Shown here one piece after another: positions 32,684-40,381 of a stretch of 64,000 bases of DNA. The notes below the pieces were generated by a model. That model was not told where the DNA came from. It saw nothing but the letters and a program-made list of their open reading frames with translations, and searched no databases. The number at the start of each line of letters is the position of its first letter. Position 1 is the first letter of the stretch. Origin of the DNA: an uncultured Campylobacter sp. (GTDB taxonomy: Bacteria; Campylobacterota; Campylobacteria; Campylobacterales; Campylobacteraceae); assembly GCF_963526985.1 (NCBI RefSeq), contig NZ_CAURPW010000005.1, positions 130,126-194,125 on the forward strand, read 5' to 3'. The translations under genes and the position numbers were made by a program.

Positions 32684-35038
32684 TTACAGCCTTACTATCT
32701 GCGCTCCAACCCCCCCCTGCCCCGCCGGCGCGTCGAAAAACTCCTTCACGCTCGGATGCTCGCGCAAGAAATTTTTGACCGCGTAGGCGAGCTTGCCCGT
32801 GCCGATGCCGTGATACACCTGCACCTCGTCAAAGCCCATCACTAGGCTATCTGAGATAAATTTATCCAGTTTTTGCACCGCTTCGTCGGCACGCAGGCCG
32901 TGTAGATCGAGCGTGACGCTAGCGTTTTGCGGCTTTTGCACGCTTAGATTTATGCCAGATTTTTTCGCGGGTACTGGCGTTTCGCCGCTGATTTTTAGCT
33001 GATTTATCGGTACGCGCATGCTCACGTTGTCGGTTTGTATCACGGCGTCATTTTTGCTAAGGCTTGCCACGACGCCTTTTATCTTGCCGTATTTTACGCG
33101 GTCGCCGACTTTTAGCTCGGGCGGGGCGGAGATTTCTGGCTTTTGCACGGCGCGTTTGGCCTCGTTTGCGCGGTTTAGGGCGCGCTGTTTTTCTTTAGTA
33201 TCGTCTAGATTTATCGCTCGCCTAGCTTCGTTTATCGCCTTGAAATACTCCCGCTCCAGCCGCGTTATAACCTCATGTTGCTCGGCCTCGGCTCGCTCTT
33301 TTTGCTCTTTTAAATTTTCGATTAGCGAGTCTAGCTTTTGCTCTTTTTTCTCGGCGCTTTCGAGTTTTTCTTTGAGCTGCACCTCCAAATTCAGCGTCTT
33401 TGTGATGATTTCGTTTAGATTTTCTTTGTCTTCGCCGTAGATTTTCTTCGCCTGCGCGACCAAATTTGCCGCGATGCCGTATCTAGCCGCGGTCTCAAAG
33501 GCGTACGATTTACCGATCGTGCCTTTTAAAAACTCAAATTTAGGCCGCGAGTTTTCCTCGTCGTATAGCGCCGCGACTAGCTCTACGTCTGGGTTTTTAG
33601 CTAGTAGCATCGCAAGGCGCTTGTGGTGGGTGGTGATGATCATCTTGATATCCTGACCCATCAGCCGCTCGATCATCACGCCGTACAGGCTTGCCGCCTC
33701 CTCAAAGTCCGTTCCCAGCTCAATCTCATCGACTCCGATGAGCAAATTTTTCTTCGTAAAAAGCTTGGAAAAATGCACCATGCGCCCGGCAAAAGTCGAG
33801 ATGTCGTTTTTCACGTTTTGCGGATCTTCGATGATGGCGTCAAATTCCTTGAAATTTCCGATCTGCGAATTTTGCGCGTTTATGCGCATCGGCAGCAGGT
33901 ATTTGGCTAGAAAGGCCGCCGCTATCAGCGATTTTAGCAGCATTGATTTACCGCCTGCGTTTACGCCGGTGATCAGTAGCACCTTTTTACTAAAATCGAT
34001 ACTGATGCTTTTTGGATTTTTTAGCGCGGGATGGGCGAAATTTGCCAGTTTTAAATTTGACCCGCTGCTTGGCAGCACGAACTCAAAATCCGCGCTTTTA
34101 GCCGTAAAAACTCGCGCGCAGTAGGCGTCAAACACGTCAAACGCTCCGTTTATAAATTTTAAAAACGGCAAGGCCTTGTGCATCGCGGAGCTAAAAATTT
34201 TGCAGTGCTCGTAGACGATTTCCTCTTTTTTATCCAGCAGCTCGCTTTGCTCTTTTTTGAGTTTTTGGATGTTTTCGGGTGCGACGTAGAAGTAGCCGCC
34301 CGAGCTTCTAGCCACGACCGTGCCCTTTAGCACGTGGTTAAACCCGCCTCGCACGAGCAGCGCCTCGACCGAGCTGATGTAGTGCACCTGCGTATCGACG
34401 AGGTATGGCGTGATGGATTTTGAGTAGATGAGGCGGCGCAGATCGGCGTCTATTTGCGCTCTTTTGGCACTAAAGGCGTCTCTGATACCGCCTAGACGCT
34501 CGTCTACTTCGTCTTTTAGCTCGCCGTTTTTGTCAAATGAATTTGCGAGCTTTAACATCGGCTGCGGGATTTCTATTTTAGCGAGCCACTCGCCCAGTTT
34601 GCCCTCAAATCTTAGCGTTTTTAGGTAGGTAAAATAGCTAATTATCTTAGCAAACTCGAAAATCTCGCTCACGTGCAGCGTGGCTTGTTTGCTAAGGCGC
34701 ATGAGCGCGTCGTCTAGGTTTTGAGCCGGTGCGGGCGGATCAAACTGCTTTTGCGAGAGTTCTAAAATTTTCTCATAATGCAACCTGCTGTCGCCCGCCA
34801 TAAAAAGCGGCTTTGGGCGCGCTAGAAAGGAGTTAAACCGCTCCATATAGCCTTGCAGGTCTAAAATTTTTATAAGCCGCTCAAAGCTTTCCGCGTTTGC
34901 AAATTCTTTTTGCTCGCGGTGCGCCGAGGCGTCCGAAATATCGCCGTTTCTTTGCTCGCGCGAGCCGTTATTTTCGAGCCCGCCAGCCTCCCAAGCGCCG
35001 CTTTTAGTCAAATTTTGATTATCTTTAAAATTTCGCAA
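32684..35038 (-). CDS. mutS2: MutS2-family ATPase/endonuclease with Smr domain
   Basis: A 784-residue MutS2 protein, which suppresses recombination and in some bacteria repairs oxidised DNA or rescues collided ribosomes. Walker A 'GVNAGGKSM' is at 358-366, then 'DEIELGTDFEEAASL' and 'IITTHHKRLAMLLAKNP'; a long coiled coil (about 540-630) and a C-terminal Smr domain with 'LDLHGLRADEAV' and 'VYHGIGTGKLA'. Start is TTG at 35038, right behind the stop of the upstream gene, with AAAGG seven bases ahead. The first ~50 residues (MRNFKDNQNL...EAGGLENNG...) are an Asn/Gly/Glu-rich extension not usual for the family. A G8 run (32710-32717) falls in the last codons, so slippage would change the C-terminal residues. 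Confidence 0.92.
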   Translation of the reverse strand: MRNFKDNQNLTKSGAWEAGGLENNGSREQRNGDISDASAHREQKEFANAESFERLIKILDLQGYMERFNSFLARPKPLFMAGDSRLHYEKILELSQKQFDPPAPAQNLDDALMRLSKQATLHVSEIFEFAKIISYFTYLKTLRFEGKLGEWLAKIEIPQPMLKLANSFDKNGELKDEVDERLGGIRDAFSAKRAQIDADLRRLIYSKSITPYLVDTQVHYISSVEALLVRGGFNHVLKGTVVARSSGGYFYVAPENIQKLKKEQSELLDKKEEIVYEHCKIFSSAMHKALPFLKFINGAFDVFDAYCARVFTAKSADFEFVLPSSGSNLKLANFAHPALKNPKSISIDFSKKVLLITGVNAGGKSMLLKSLIAAAFLAKYLLPMRINAQNSQIGNFKEFDAIIEDPQNVKNDISTFAGRMVHFSKLFTKKNLLIGVDEIELGTDFEEAASLYGVMIERLMGQDIKMIITTHHKRLAMLLAKNPDVELVAALYDEENSRPKFEFLKGTIGKSYAFETAARYGIAANLVAQAKKIYGEDKENLNEIITKTLNLEVQLKEKLESAEKKEQKLDSLIENLKEQKERAEAEQHEVITRLEREYFKAINEARRAINLDDTKEKQRALNRANEAKRAVQKPEISAPPELKVGDRVKYGKIKGVVASLSKNDAVIQTDNVSMRVPINQLKISGETPVPAKKSGINLSVQKPQNASVTLDLHGLRADEAVQKLDKFISDSLVMGFDEVQVYHGIGTGKLAYAVKNFLREHPSVKEFFDAPAGQGGVGAQIVRL

Positions 35039-35386
35039 TTATTCGCCTTTAAATTCGCAGCCCTCAAGCGCGATCTTGACGCTGTTTAGTTCCTTTGCCG
35101 CGCGTTTTGCGACGAAGGATGACGTGCCGAACTCGTAGTTAAATTTAGTATTATTTACGTTAAAATTCCCGCATTTTAGGGTTTTGCCTTGATTAAAAAG
35201 CGCGACTAGCTCCAGCCTTTTGCCCTGCTCGCTTTCTAGCCTGGTCTCGTAAAAATATAGCGCCGCCGCGACAAAAATAACTGAAAAAGTGATGATAAAT
35301 TTCGCCTTTTTGCTTAGCTTCTCGTCGCTCACGCTAAATATCGCGATCGCGGCAAGCACGCCTAAAAGTACGATTATGACCCTCAT
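35039..35386 (-). CDS. conserved hypothetical membrane protein between murC and mutS2
   Basis: A 115-residue protein with two hydrophobic helices (VIIVLLGVLAAIAIFSV, about 3-19, and FIITFSVIFVAAALYFYET, about 30-48) and a soluble C-terminus with two Cys ('KTLKCGNFNVN' and 'ALEGCEFKGE'). No family recognised. It overlaps murC by 4 bases and abuts mutS2, so the three are cotranscribed. The two Cys in the exported-looking tail could form a disulphide. Confidence 0.6.
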   Translation of the reverse strand: MRVIIVLLGVLAAIAIFSVSDEKLSKKAKFIITFSVIFVAAALYFYETRLESEQGKRLELVALFNQGKTLKCGNFNVNNTKFNYEFGTSSFVAKRAAKELNSVKIALEGCEFKGE

Positions 35387-36846
35387 GCGTCGCCTCTTAG
35401 CTGATAGGTGATGTCGCCCGCGCCAAATCCTATAACCAGCCCGTCATCAAGCAAATTTTTCACGCCAAATTCGTCCGTAAAGACGATCCCCTCGCCCTCG
35501 CGCGCGACTTTTTGCGTCATCACGGGGTTGTAGCGCTTAAACTCCTCTTTTAAATTTATATCTATCGGCGTCTCGCCCGCGGCGTAAACGGGCAAGATAA
35601 CAAGCTCGTCTATGCCCTCAAAACACTCCTTAAAGGCCTGCAAATTTGCGCTCAGACGCGTAAATCTGTGCGGCTGAAAGATCGCCGTGATCTTAGTGAT
35701 GCCCAGTAGCTTGGCATACTCAAAGACCGATTGTAAAGTGGCCTTGATCTCGGTCGGATGGTGCGCGTAGTCGTCTATAAGTACGAATTTTCTGCTCGCG
35801 GTTAGGATATCGAAGCGCTTTTTGATGCCTTTAGAATTTAGCAAATTTTGCCTGATTTGCGCTAGAGACGTTTCGTTTAGCGCCGCAAGTATGGCTAGCG
35901 ACGCGTCCACGGCGATATGCTCGCCCATGCCCAGCACTTCAAATTTGCCTAAATTTTTTAGATTAAACGCGGTATAAGGCACGAAATCGCGCACGATCAT
36001 ACTAAGCTCGGTGATATCCACGCTTGGATAAAGGCGCACGGCATCGAGCTTTAGCGTACCTAAAAACTCGTCCTCGGCGTTTATCACGCGCACCTTGGCT
36101 CGCTCCAAAAAGCCTCGATACGCCGCGTGAAATTTCTCCAAATCATAGCCGTAATGCTCCATATGCTCGGGCTCGGCGTTGGTCACGACGGCTAGATACG
36201 GGTTTGAGTTAAGAAAGCTGCTATCGCTCTCGTCGGCCTCGAAAATGACGTTGTCGCAGGGCTCGTATTTCATATTTGAGCCAAACTGCTTACTGATCGC
36301 GCCGATGATGACCGAGCCCTCCACGAGACTAGAGAGCATCGCCGAGGTCGTGCTTTTGCCGTGCGCGCCCGCTACCGAAAACACGCGCTTGCCCTCAAGC
36401 ACCATCGGCAGAGCCTCTTTGCGCGATAGGCACTTTAGTCCTTTGCTTTGCGCTTCGACGAGCTCGACGTTATCGGGTTTTATCGCGGCCGAGTATATGA
36501 CGAAGTCCTGATCCTTGATCGCGGCCTTGCTGTGCGGCGTGATGACGTCGATGCCCTGCGCGGCTAGCTCGCGCGTGGTCGGGCTTTCTTTGATGTCGCT
36601 ACCGCTGATGATGAAGCCTTTTTCGTGCAAAAAGCGCGCTATCGCCGAGATACCGATACCGCCGATACCGATGAAATGGACCTTTTTACGCTCCTTTGCG
36701 CGCCTTATTTCATCCACGCTATCTGCTTGTGCGTTTAAATTTGACTGTGCTAAATTTTCGCGACCGAAATTTGACGCCCCGCCCGCTTCTACCGCGCGAT
36801 GAAGCCCGCTTGCTTGGTTAAAATTTCCTTGTTTTAAATTTTCCAC
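35383..36846 (-). CDS. murC: UDP-N-acetylmuramate--L-alanine ligase
   Basis: Adds L-alanine to UDP-MurNAc in peptidoglycan precursor synthesis. Motifs are complete: 'HFIGIGGIGISAIARFL', the ATP loop 'SVAGAHGKSTTSAML', 'EADESDSSFLN', 'VVTNAEPEHMEHY' and 'IDDYAHHPTEIKATL'. The start is GTG at 36846 with AAGGA six bases ahead. This leaves about 53 residues before the usual start of the conserved part (KKVHFIGIGG), rich in Asn, Gln, Ala and Gly, an extension similar in style to that of MutS2 in the same operon. It may begin later at an internal GTG (DSV-DEI), but that lacks an RBS. Confidence 0.93.
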   Translation of the reverse strand: MENLKQGNFNQASGLHRAVEAGGASNFGRENLAQSNLNAQADSVDEIRRAKERKKVHFIGIGGIGISAIARFLHEKGFIISGSDIKESPTTRELAAQGIDVITPHSKAAIKDQDFVIYSAAIKPDNVELVEAQSKGLKCLSRKEALPMVLEGKRVFSVAGAHGKSTTSAMLSSLVEGSVIIGAISKQFGSNMKYEPCDNVIFEADESDSSFLNSNPYLAVVTNAEPEHMEHYGYDLEKFHAAYRGFLERAKVRVINAEDEFLGTLKLDAVRLYPSVDITELSMIVRDFVPYTAFNLKNLGKFEVLGMGEHIAVDASLAILAALNETSLAQIRQNLLNSKGIKKRFDILTASRKFVLIDDYAHHPTEIKATLQSVFEYAKLLGITKITAIFQPHRFTRLSANLQAFKECFEGIDELVILPVYAAGETPIDINLKEEFKRYNPVMTQKVAREGEGIVFTDEFGVKNLLDDGLVIGFGAGDITYQLRGDA

Positions 36847-37202
36847 TTGTTTTCCTTATCGGTTCCTAAAATACCAAATCCCGCGCCCAAGTCTGCGGCT
36901 TTAGGCTTATTTTACCCGCAAACGGCATATCTTTTAGCACCTCGCCGCTTGCCGTTACGCTTAAAGTTCGCGTGATTTTTCTTTAAATTTATTAGCCCGA
37001 TTTTAGCGAAAATGAAATATCAAGACGCTGAAAAGGCGAAATTTACGCGAGTTAGCCGTTTAAAATCGGCAAGGCACTAACCGCCCGAATTCGGCGCAAA
37101 GGGTTTGCGTTAAATTTAGCTCCAAATTTAGCCGCTTTCTAGCAAGCCGGGTTCGCCAAAATCAGAAAAAGCGCTTAGCTAAAACGGGCTCTTTTAGGCA
37201 TT
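36847..37202. other. non-coding spacer upstream of murC
   Basis: About 355 bases with several AAATTT words and no supported reading frame. The murC promoter must lie here; no clear TATAAT was found. Confidence 0.4.
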
Positions 37203-37562
37203 TTACCGCGTCAGCTCAAAGCTAAGATCTATCAGATCCTCCACCTGCCCCGGCGCGATTTTGGAGCTTAAATTTACGCTGATCCAGTGCTTTTTATTCA
37301 TATGATAGGCGGGCAAAATTTGATCGTCGTCGCGCAGGATCGCTGCTAGATCGGGCTTGCATTTTAGATTTAGTATTTCTAGCGCCTCTGCGCTTTTAAG
37401 CCCCAGCTTGCCGCCGTCCACGCGCATAAAAACGGCGAACCATTTTTGATTTTTCGCGTGTCGAAATACGGCGATTTCGGGGTGCTTGTCAAACACCCGC
37501 TCGCCCTGCGCGCCGAATTTCTCCTCGATATAGCTAAAAACTCGCTTCTGCGCGAGCATCAT
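37203..37562 (-). CDS. MmcQ/YjbR-family protein
   Basis: A 119-residue protein of the MmcQ/YjbR family (CyaY-like fold, small proteins of uncertain function, annotated as DNA-binding). Recognised by 'WFAVFMRVDGGKLGLKSAEA', 'LKCKPDLAAILRDDDQILPA' and 'MNKKHWISVNLSSKI'. The ATG at 37562 overlaps the tag stop (ATGA); the adjacent ATG at 37559 sits better behind AAGGAGG and may be the true start. Co-transcribed with tag. Confidence 0.8.
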   Translation of the reverse strand: MMLAQKRVFSYIEEKFGAQGERVFDKHPEIAVFRHAKNQKWFAVFMRVDGGKLGLKSAEALEILNLKCKPDLAAILRDDDQILPAYHMNKKHWISVNLSSKIAPGQVEDLIDLSFELTR

Positions 37563-38161
37563 CTGCCTCCTTTGCAAAAGCAAGCGTCCAGATGATCGTC
37601 CACTACGCCCGCGCTTTGCAAAAACGCATAGACGCTCGTGGGTCCTAGAAATTTAAATCCGCGCTTTTTCATCTCTTTTGCGATAAACTCTGCAAGCGGC
37701 GTGGTAGCGGGGACTTGTTTTATGTTTTCGTAGCGATTTACGATGGGCTTGCCGTCAAATTTGGGGTCAAATTTAGGTAGCAGATAGCCCCAAAGATAGT
37801 CGTAAAAGCTGCCAAACTCGCCCACCACGGCGAGGAATGCGCGGGCGTTTGCGGCAAGCGAGTTTAGCTTCAGGCGGTTTCTGATGAGTGCCGGATTTTG
37901 CATAAATTTCGCCGTCTGCTCCTCGCCGTAGAGCGAAATTTTATGCGCGTCAAATCCGTCAAATGCCGCTCTCATCGCCTCGCGCTTAAGTAGCACGGCA
38001 TGCCACGATATGCCCGCCTGAAAGCCCTCCAAAATTATAAGCTCGAAAAATTTCGCATCGTCTTTTATGAGCTTGCCCCACTCCCGGTCGTGATATACGC
38101 GCTCCAGCTCGCTTTTTTCCGCCCAGTCGCAGCGGATTTTAGGTTTTTGAGTACTTTGCAA
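37559..38161 (-). CDS. tag: 3-methyladenine DNA glycosylase I
   Basis: Removes 3-methyladenine from alkylated DNA. The 200-residue protein has 'RCDWAEKSELERVYHDREWG' (zinc Cys, family signature), 'ELIILEGFQAGISWHAVLLK' (base-binding Glu and Trp), 'KKRGFKFLGPTSVYAFLQSA' and the C-terminal zinc residues 'HLDACFC'. It starts at TTG 38161 with AGGAG six bases upstream. The gene overlaps the YjbR-family gene by 4 bases. Confidence 0.94.
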   Translation of the reverse strand: MQSTQKPKIRCDWAEKSELERVYHDREWGKLIKDDAKFFELIILEGFQAGISWHAVLLKREAMRAAFDGFDAHKISLYGEEQTAKFMQNPALIRNRLKLNSLAANARAFLAVVGEFGSFYDYLWGYLLPKFDPKFDGKPIVNRYENIKQVPATTPLAEFIAKEMKKRGFKFLGPTSVYAFLQSAGVVDDHLDACFCKGGR

Positions 38162-38464
38162 ATTTAGCTCCTCTTTTGTATAAATTTGGGAGATTGTAGC
38201 GAAATTTAGGTTAAGTAGGAGGATGATGGCTATATTAAATTTTAGTAAATTTTATGCTTTAAATTTAAAAGTATCGCAGACCAAATTTGACCCGCGATAC
38301 AAAATAAGATTTGCAAGTATTTCGAGGCGATTTTTGGGGTTGTGCGGCTAAAATTTGCGCAGGCTAGACTTCTGCTTGCAGTTGCGAGCAACGCGAAGCA
38401 AAAATTAGTCTGCCAAGCAAAATTTTAGCAAGCTCCGCAAAAAGCGTCCGAAAGACGCCGCAAA
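38162..38464. other. non-coding spacer with second copy of the dispersed repeat
   Basis: About 300 bases between tag and the flavoprotein gene. Holds the repeat at 38369-38398. The rest is A/T-rich with AAATTT words. Confidence 0.5.
38369..38398 (+). repeat. dispersed intergenic repeat, copy 2
   Basis: CTTCTGCTTGCAGTTGCGAG then CAACGCGAAG on the plus strand, matching the reverse of 32557-32585. Confidence 0.55.
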
Positions 38465-40021
38465 TTAGCCTATATTCTCACCAGCTATCATACCAAACGT
38501 TAGACAATCTGCGATCGCTACGCTACCTAAGCGGCTAGCTCCGTGTACGCCGCCTGTGATCTCGCCTGCGGCAAATAGTCTTGGGATAGGCATCTCGGTT
38601 TGTAGAGAGATGACCTGAGCTTTGGTATTGATATCGATACCGCCCATAGTGTGGTGGAGTTTTGGCGTACCGCGCATAGCGTAGAAAGGCGGTTTAGAGA
38701 TATCTACGCCGTTTGTAGTGGTTTTATCCATAGGTTTGCCAAAGTCCTCGTCTTTGCCGCCTTTAACGAAGCTGTTATATCTCTCGACGGTCTTTTTTAG
38801 CTCTGCGGCAGGGATTTTATAAGCCGCAGCTAGTTCGTCTAGGGTTTCAAATTTCTTTAGTACGCCAGATTCCAGCGGTTTGGTGTAGTGTTCAGGTATG
38901 ACCATATTTTTTACGCCCTCAGAGTCGCAGAAGTTGATCGGATAGATATCGGCTTTTGCGTCGATTACTTTAAACATGGCTTGAGAGCGGGTGCGGCGGT
39001 CCGCTAGCTCGTTCATATAGCGTTTGCCCGTTCTTGGATCGACTGAAATTCCGTAGCGGAAGCTTCCGTTTACGTTAAACATAGAGCCAACGCCAAATCC
39101 TTTTTCATCAGGGCACGCCCATGGACCAAACTGTATCCAGCTTAGCTGCACTGGAGTTGCGCCGATCCTAAATGCCTCTTTCATAGCGCCAGCAGTAGCT
39201 CCTGGGTGGTTTGTACTATCTGTGGTAGGCAGGATAGATGGATCTTGGACTTGTCTAAAGAATACGTCGCGGCAAAATCCGCCCGCAGCTAGTACTACGC
39301 CTTTTTTAGCTTTTATAGTCTTTTTAGTTCCGGTAGTGTTTTCGGCGTCGTCTTTTTGGCTCTTTGGATCAAATTTATAATCCTCTCTGATGATCACTCC
39401 GTCTACGCCGCCGTCTTCGCCTAGGACAAACTCGTCAAATTTAGCTCTTTGTCTTAGCTCGCAGCCTTGTAGGTTTTTAAAGTATTCTACCATCGGCTGA
39501 ACGATACCTGAGCCTGAGCCGTTAGCGGTTTGAAGCGATCTAGGTACGCTGTGTCCGCCTGCGTGAGTAACTTTATCTATGTATTTAGCGCCGCATTTTA
39601 GAGTTAGTTTATACGCATCCTGCGCGCGAGTAGCGATGGTGTCGATGAGATCTACGTGGTTTAGGCCGCGGCCGGCTTTTAGGCAGTCTTTGATAAATAG
39701 CTCGTTGCTATCTTTGATGCCTTCGGCTTTTTGCTTGTCGCTGTTTGGAACGGCAAATATACCGCCGTTAATAACTGAGTTACCGCCGACGCGTCCCATC
39801 TTTTCTAGGATTAGGACTTTATTGCCTTTTTCGGCTGCGGTGATACCGGCTGCTAGTCCAGCAAAACCGGAACCAACGATGACTACGTCCCACTCCTCGT
39901 CAAATTTGACGTCTTTAGTGTTAACGGCTGCTTGCGCATTTACCGCACCTAGAGCTAAAGCTCCGGCACCTACCATACTTAACTTAACAAAATCTCTTCT
40001 TGAAACGTTTGAGTTTTTCAT
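38465..40021 (-). CDS. Tat-exported flavocytochrome-c-type reductase, flavoprotein subunit
   Basis: A 518-residue periplasmic FAD protein of the fumarate reductase/urocanate reductase family. Tat signal 'SRRDFVKLSMVGAG' (residues 7-20) is followed by the FAD site 'VVIVGSGFAGLAAGITAAEKG', 'RVGGNSVINGG', the active-site block 'GKRYMNELADRRTR' and 'LHHTMGGIDINTKAQVIS' and the closing 'GEITGGVHGASRLGSVAIA'. There is no haem domain (no CxxCH), so electrons must come from a separate cytochrome, not encoded nearby. The substrate (fumarate, methacrylate, urocanate or another enoate) cannot be told from sequence by eye. SD AAGGAG, ATG at 40021; monocistronic. Confidence 0.85.
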   Translation of the reverse strand: MKNSNVSRRDFVKLSMVGAGALALGAVNAQAAVNTKDVKFDEEWDVVIVGSGFAGLAAGITAAEKGNKVLILEKMGRVGGNSVINGGIFAVPNSDKQKAEGIKDSNELFIKDCLKAGRGLNHVDLIDTIATRAQDAYKLTLKCGAKYIDKVTHAGGHSVPRSLQTANGSGSGIVQPMVEYFKNLQGCELRQRAKFDEFVLGEDGGVDGVIIREDYKFDPKSQKDDAENTTGTKKTIKAKKGVVLAAGGFCRDVFFRQVQDPSILPTTDSTNHPGATAGAMKEAFRIGATPVQLSWIQFGPWACPDEKGFGVGSMFNVNGSFRYGISVDPRTGKRYMNELADRRTRSQAMFKVIDAKADIYPINFCDSEGVKNMVIPEHYTKPLESGVLKKFETLDELAAAYKIPAAELKKTVERYNSFVKGGKDEDFGKPMDKTTTNGVDISKPPFYAMRGTPKLHHTMGGIDINTKAQVISLQTEMPIPRLFAAGEITGGVHGASRLGSVAIADCLTFGMIAGENIG

Positions 40022-40343
40022 AGCTTCTCCTTAAATTTACTTAGCTATTACCTGTAAATCTTTAATTTACGACTCTACTCTAAATACCTTTATTACTATT
40101 GGCGTCTTTGGCGTCCTCCTTAGATTAAATTTATTTTAGCTAGTGTTATTATAGGACTTAACTTTAAAGAATAAGCTTAAATGAAGAAATAATTTATATT
40201 TTATTTGCTTGAATTTTGCTGAACATCTAAGATGCTCACGGTATTATAAATCGCTATTTAAAACAAGCTTTGATTTGAGGTAATGTTTATGGCTGTATAT
40301 ATTTTGGAATTTACTAAGTAGTCGATTAAATTTGAAAGAAAAT
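40022..40343. other. intergenic region with promoter of the flavoprotein gene
   Basis: About 320 A/T-rich bases. TATAAT on the minus strand at 40148-40153 (CCTATAATAACAC) is the likely -10 of the flavoprotein gene, about 127 bases upstream of its ATG; a long leader follows without obvious structure. Confidence 0.5.
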
Positions 40344-40364
40344 CCCGAGCGGAATTCGCTCGGG
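40344..40364 (-). terminator. terminator of the S-layer gene
   Basis: CCCGAGCG-GAATT-CGCTCGGG, eight pairs, 17 bases after the stop; on the minus strand followed by ATTTTCTTTC. Confidence 0.75.
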
Positions 40365-40381
40365 AAAAAGGAGAAGGGATA

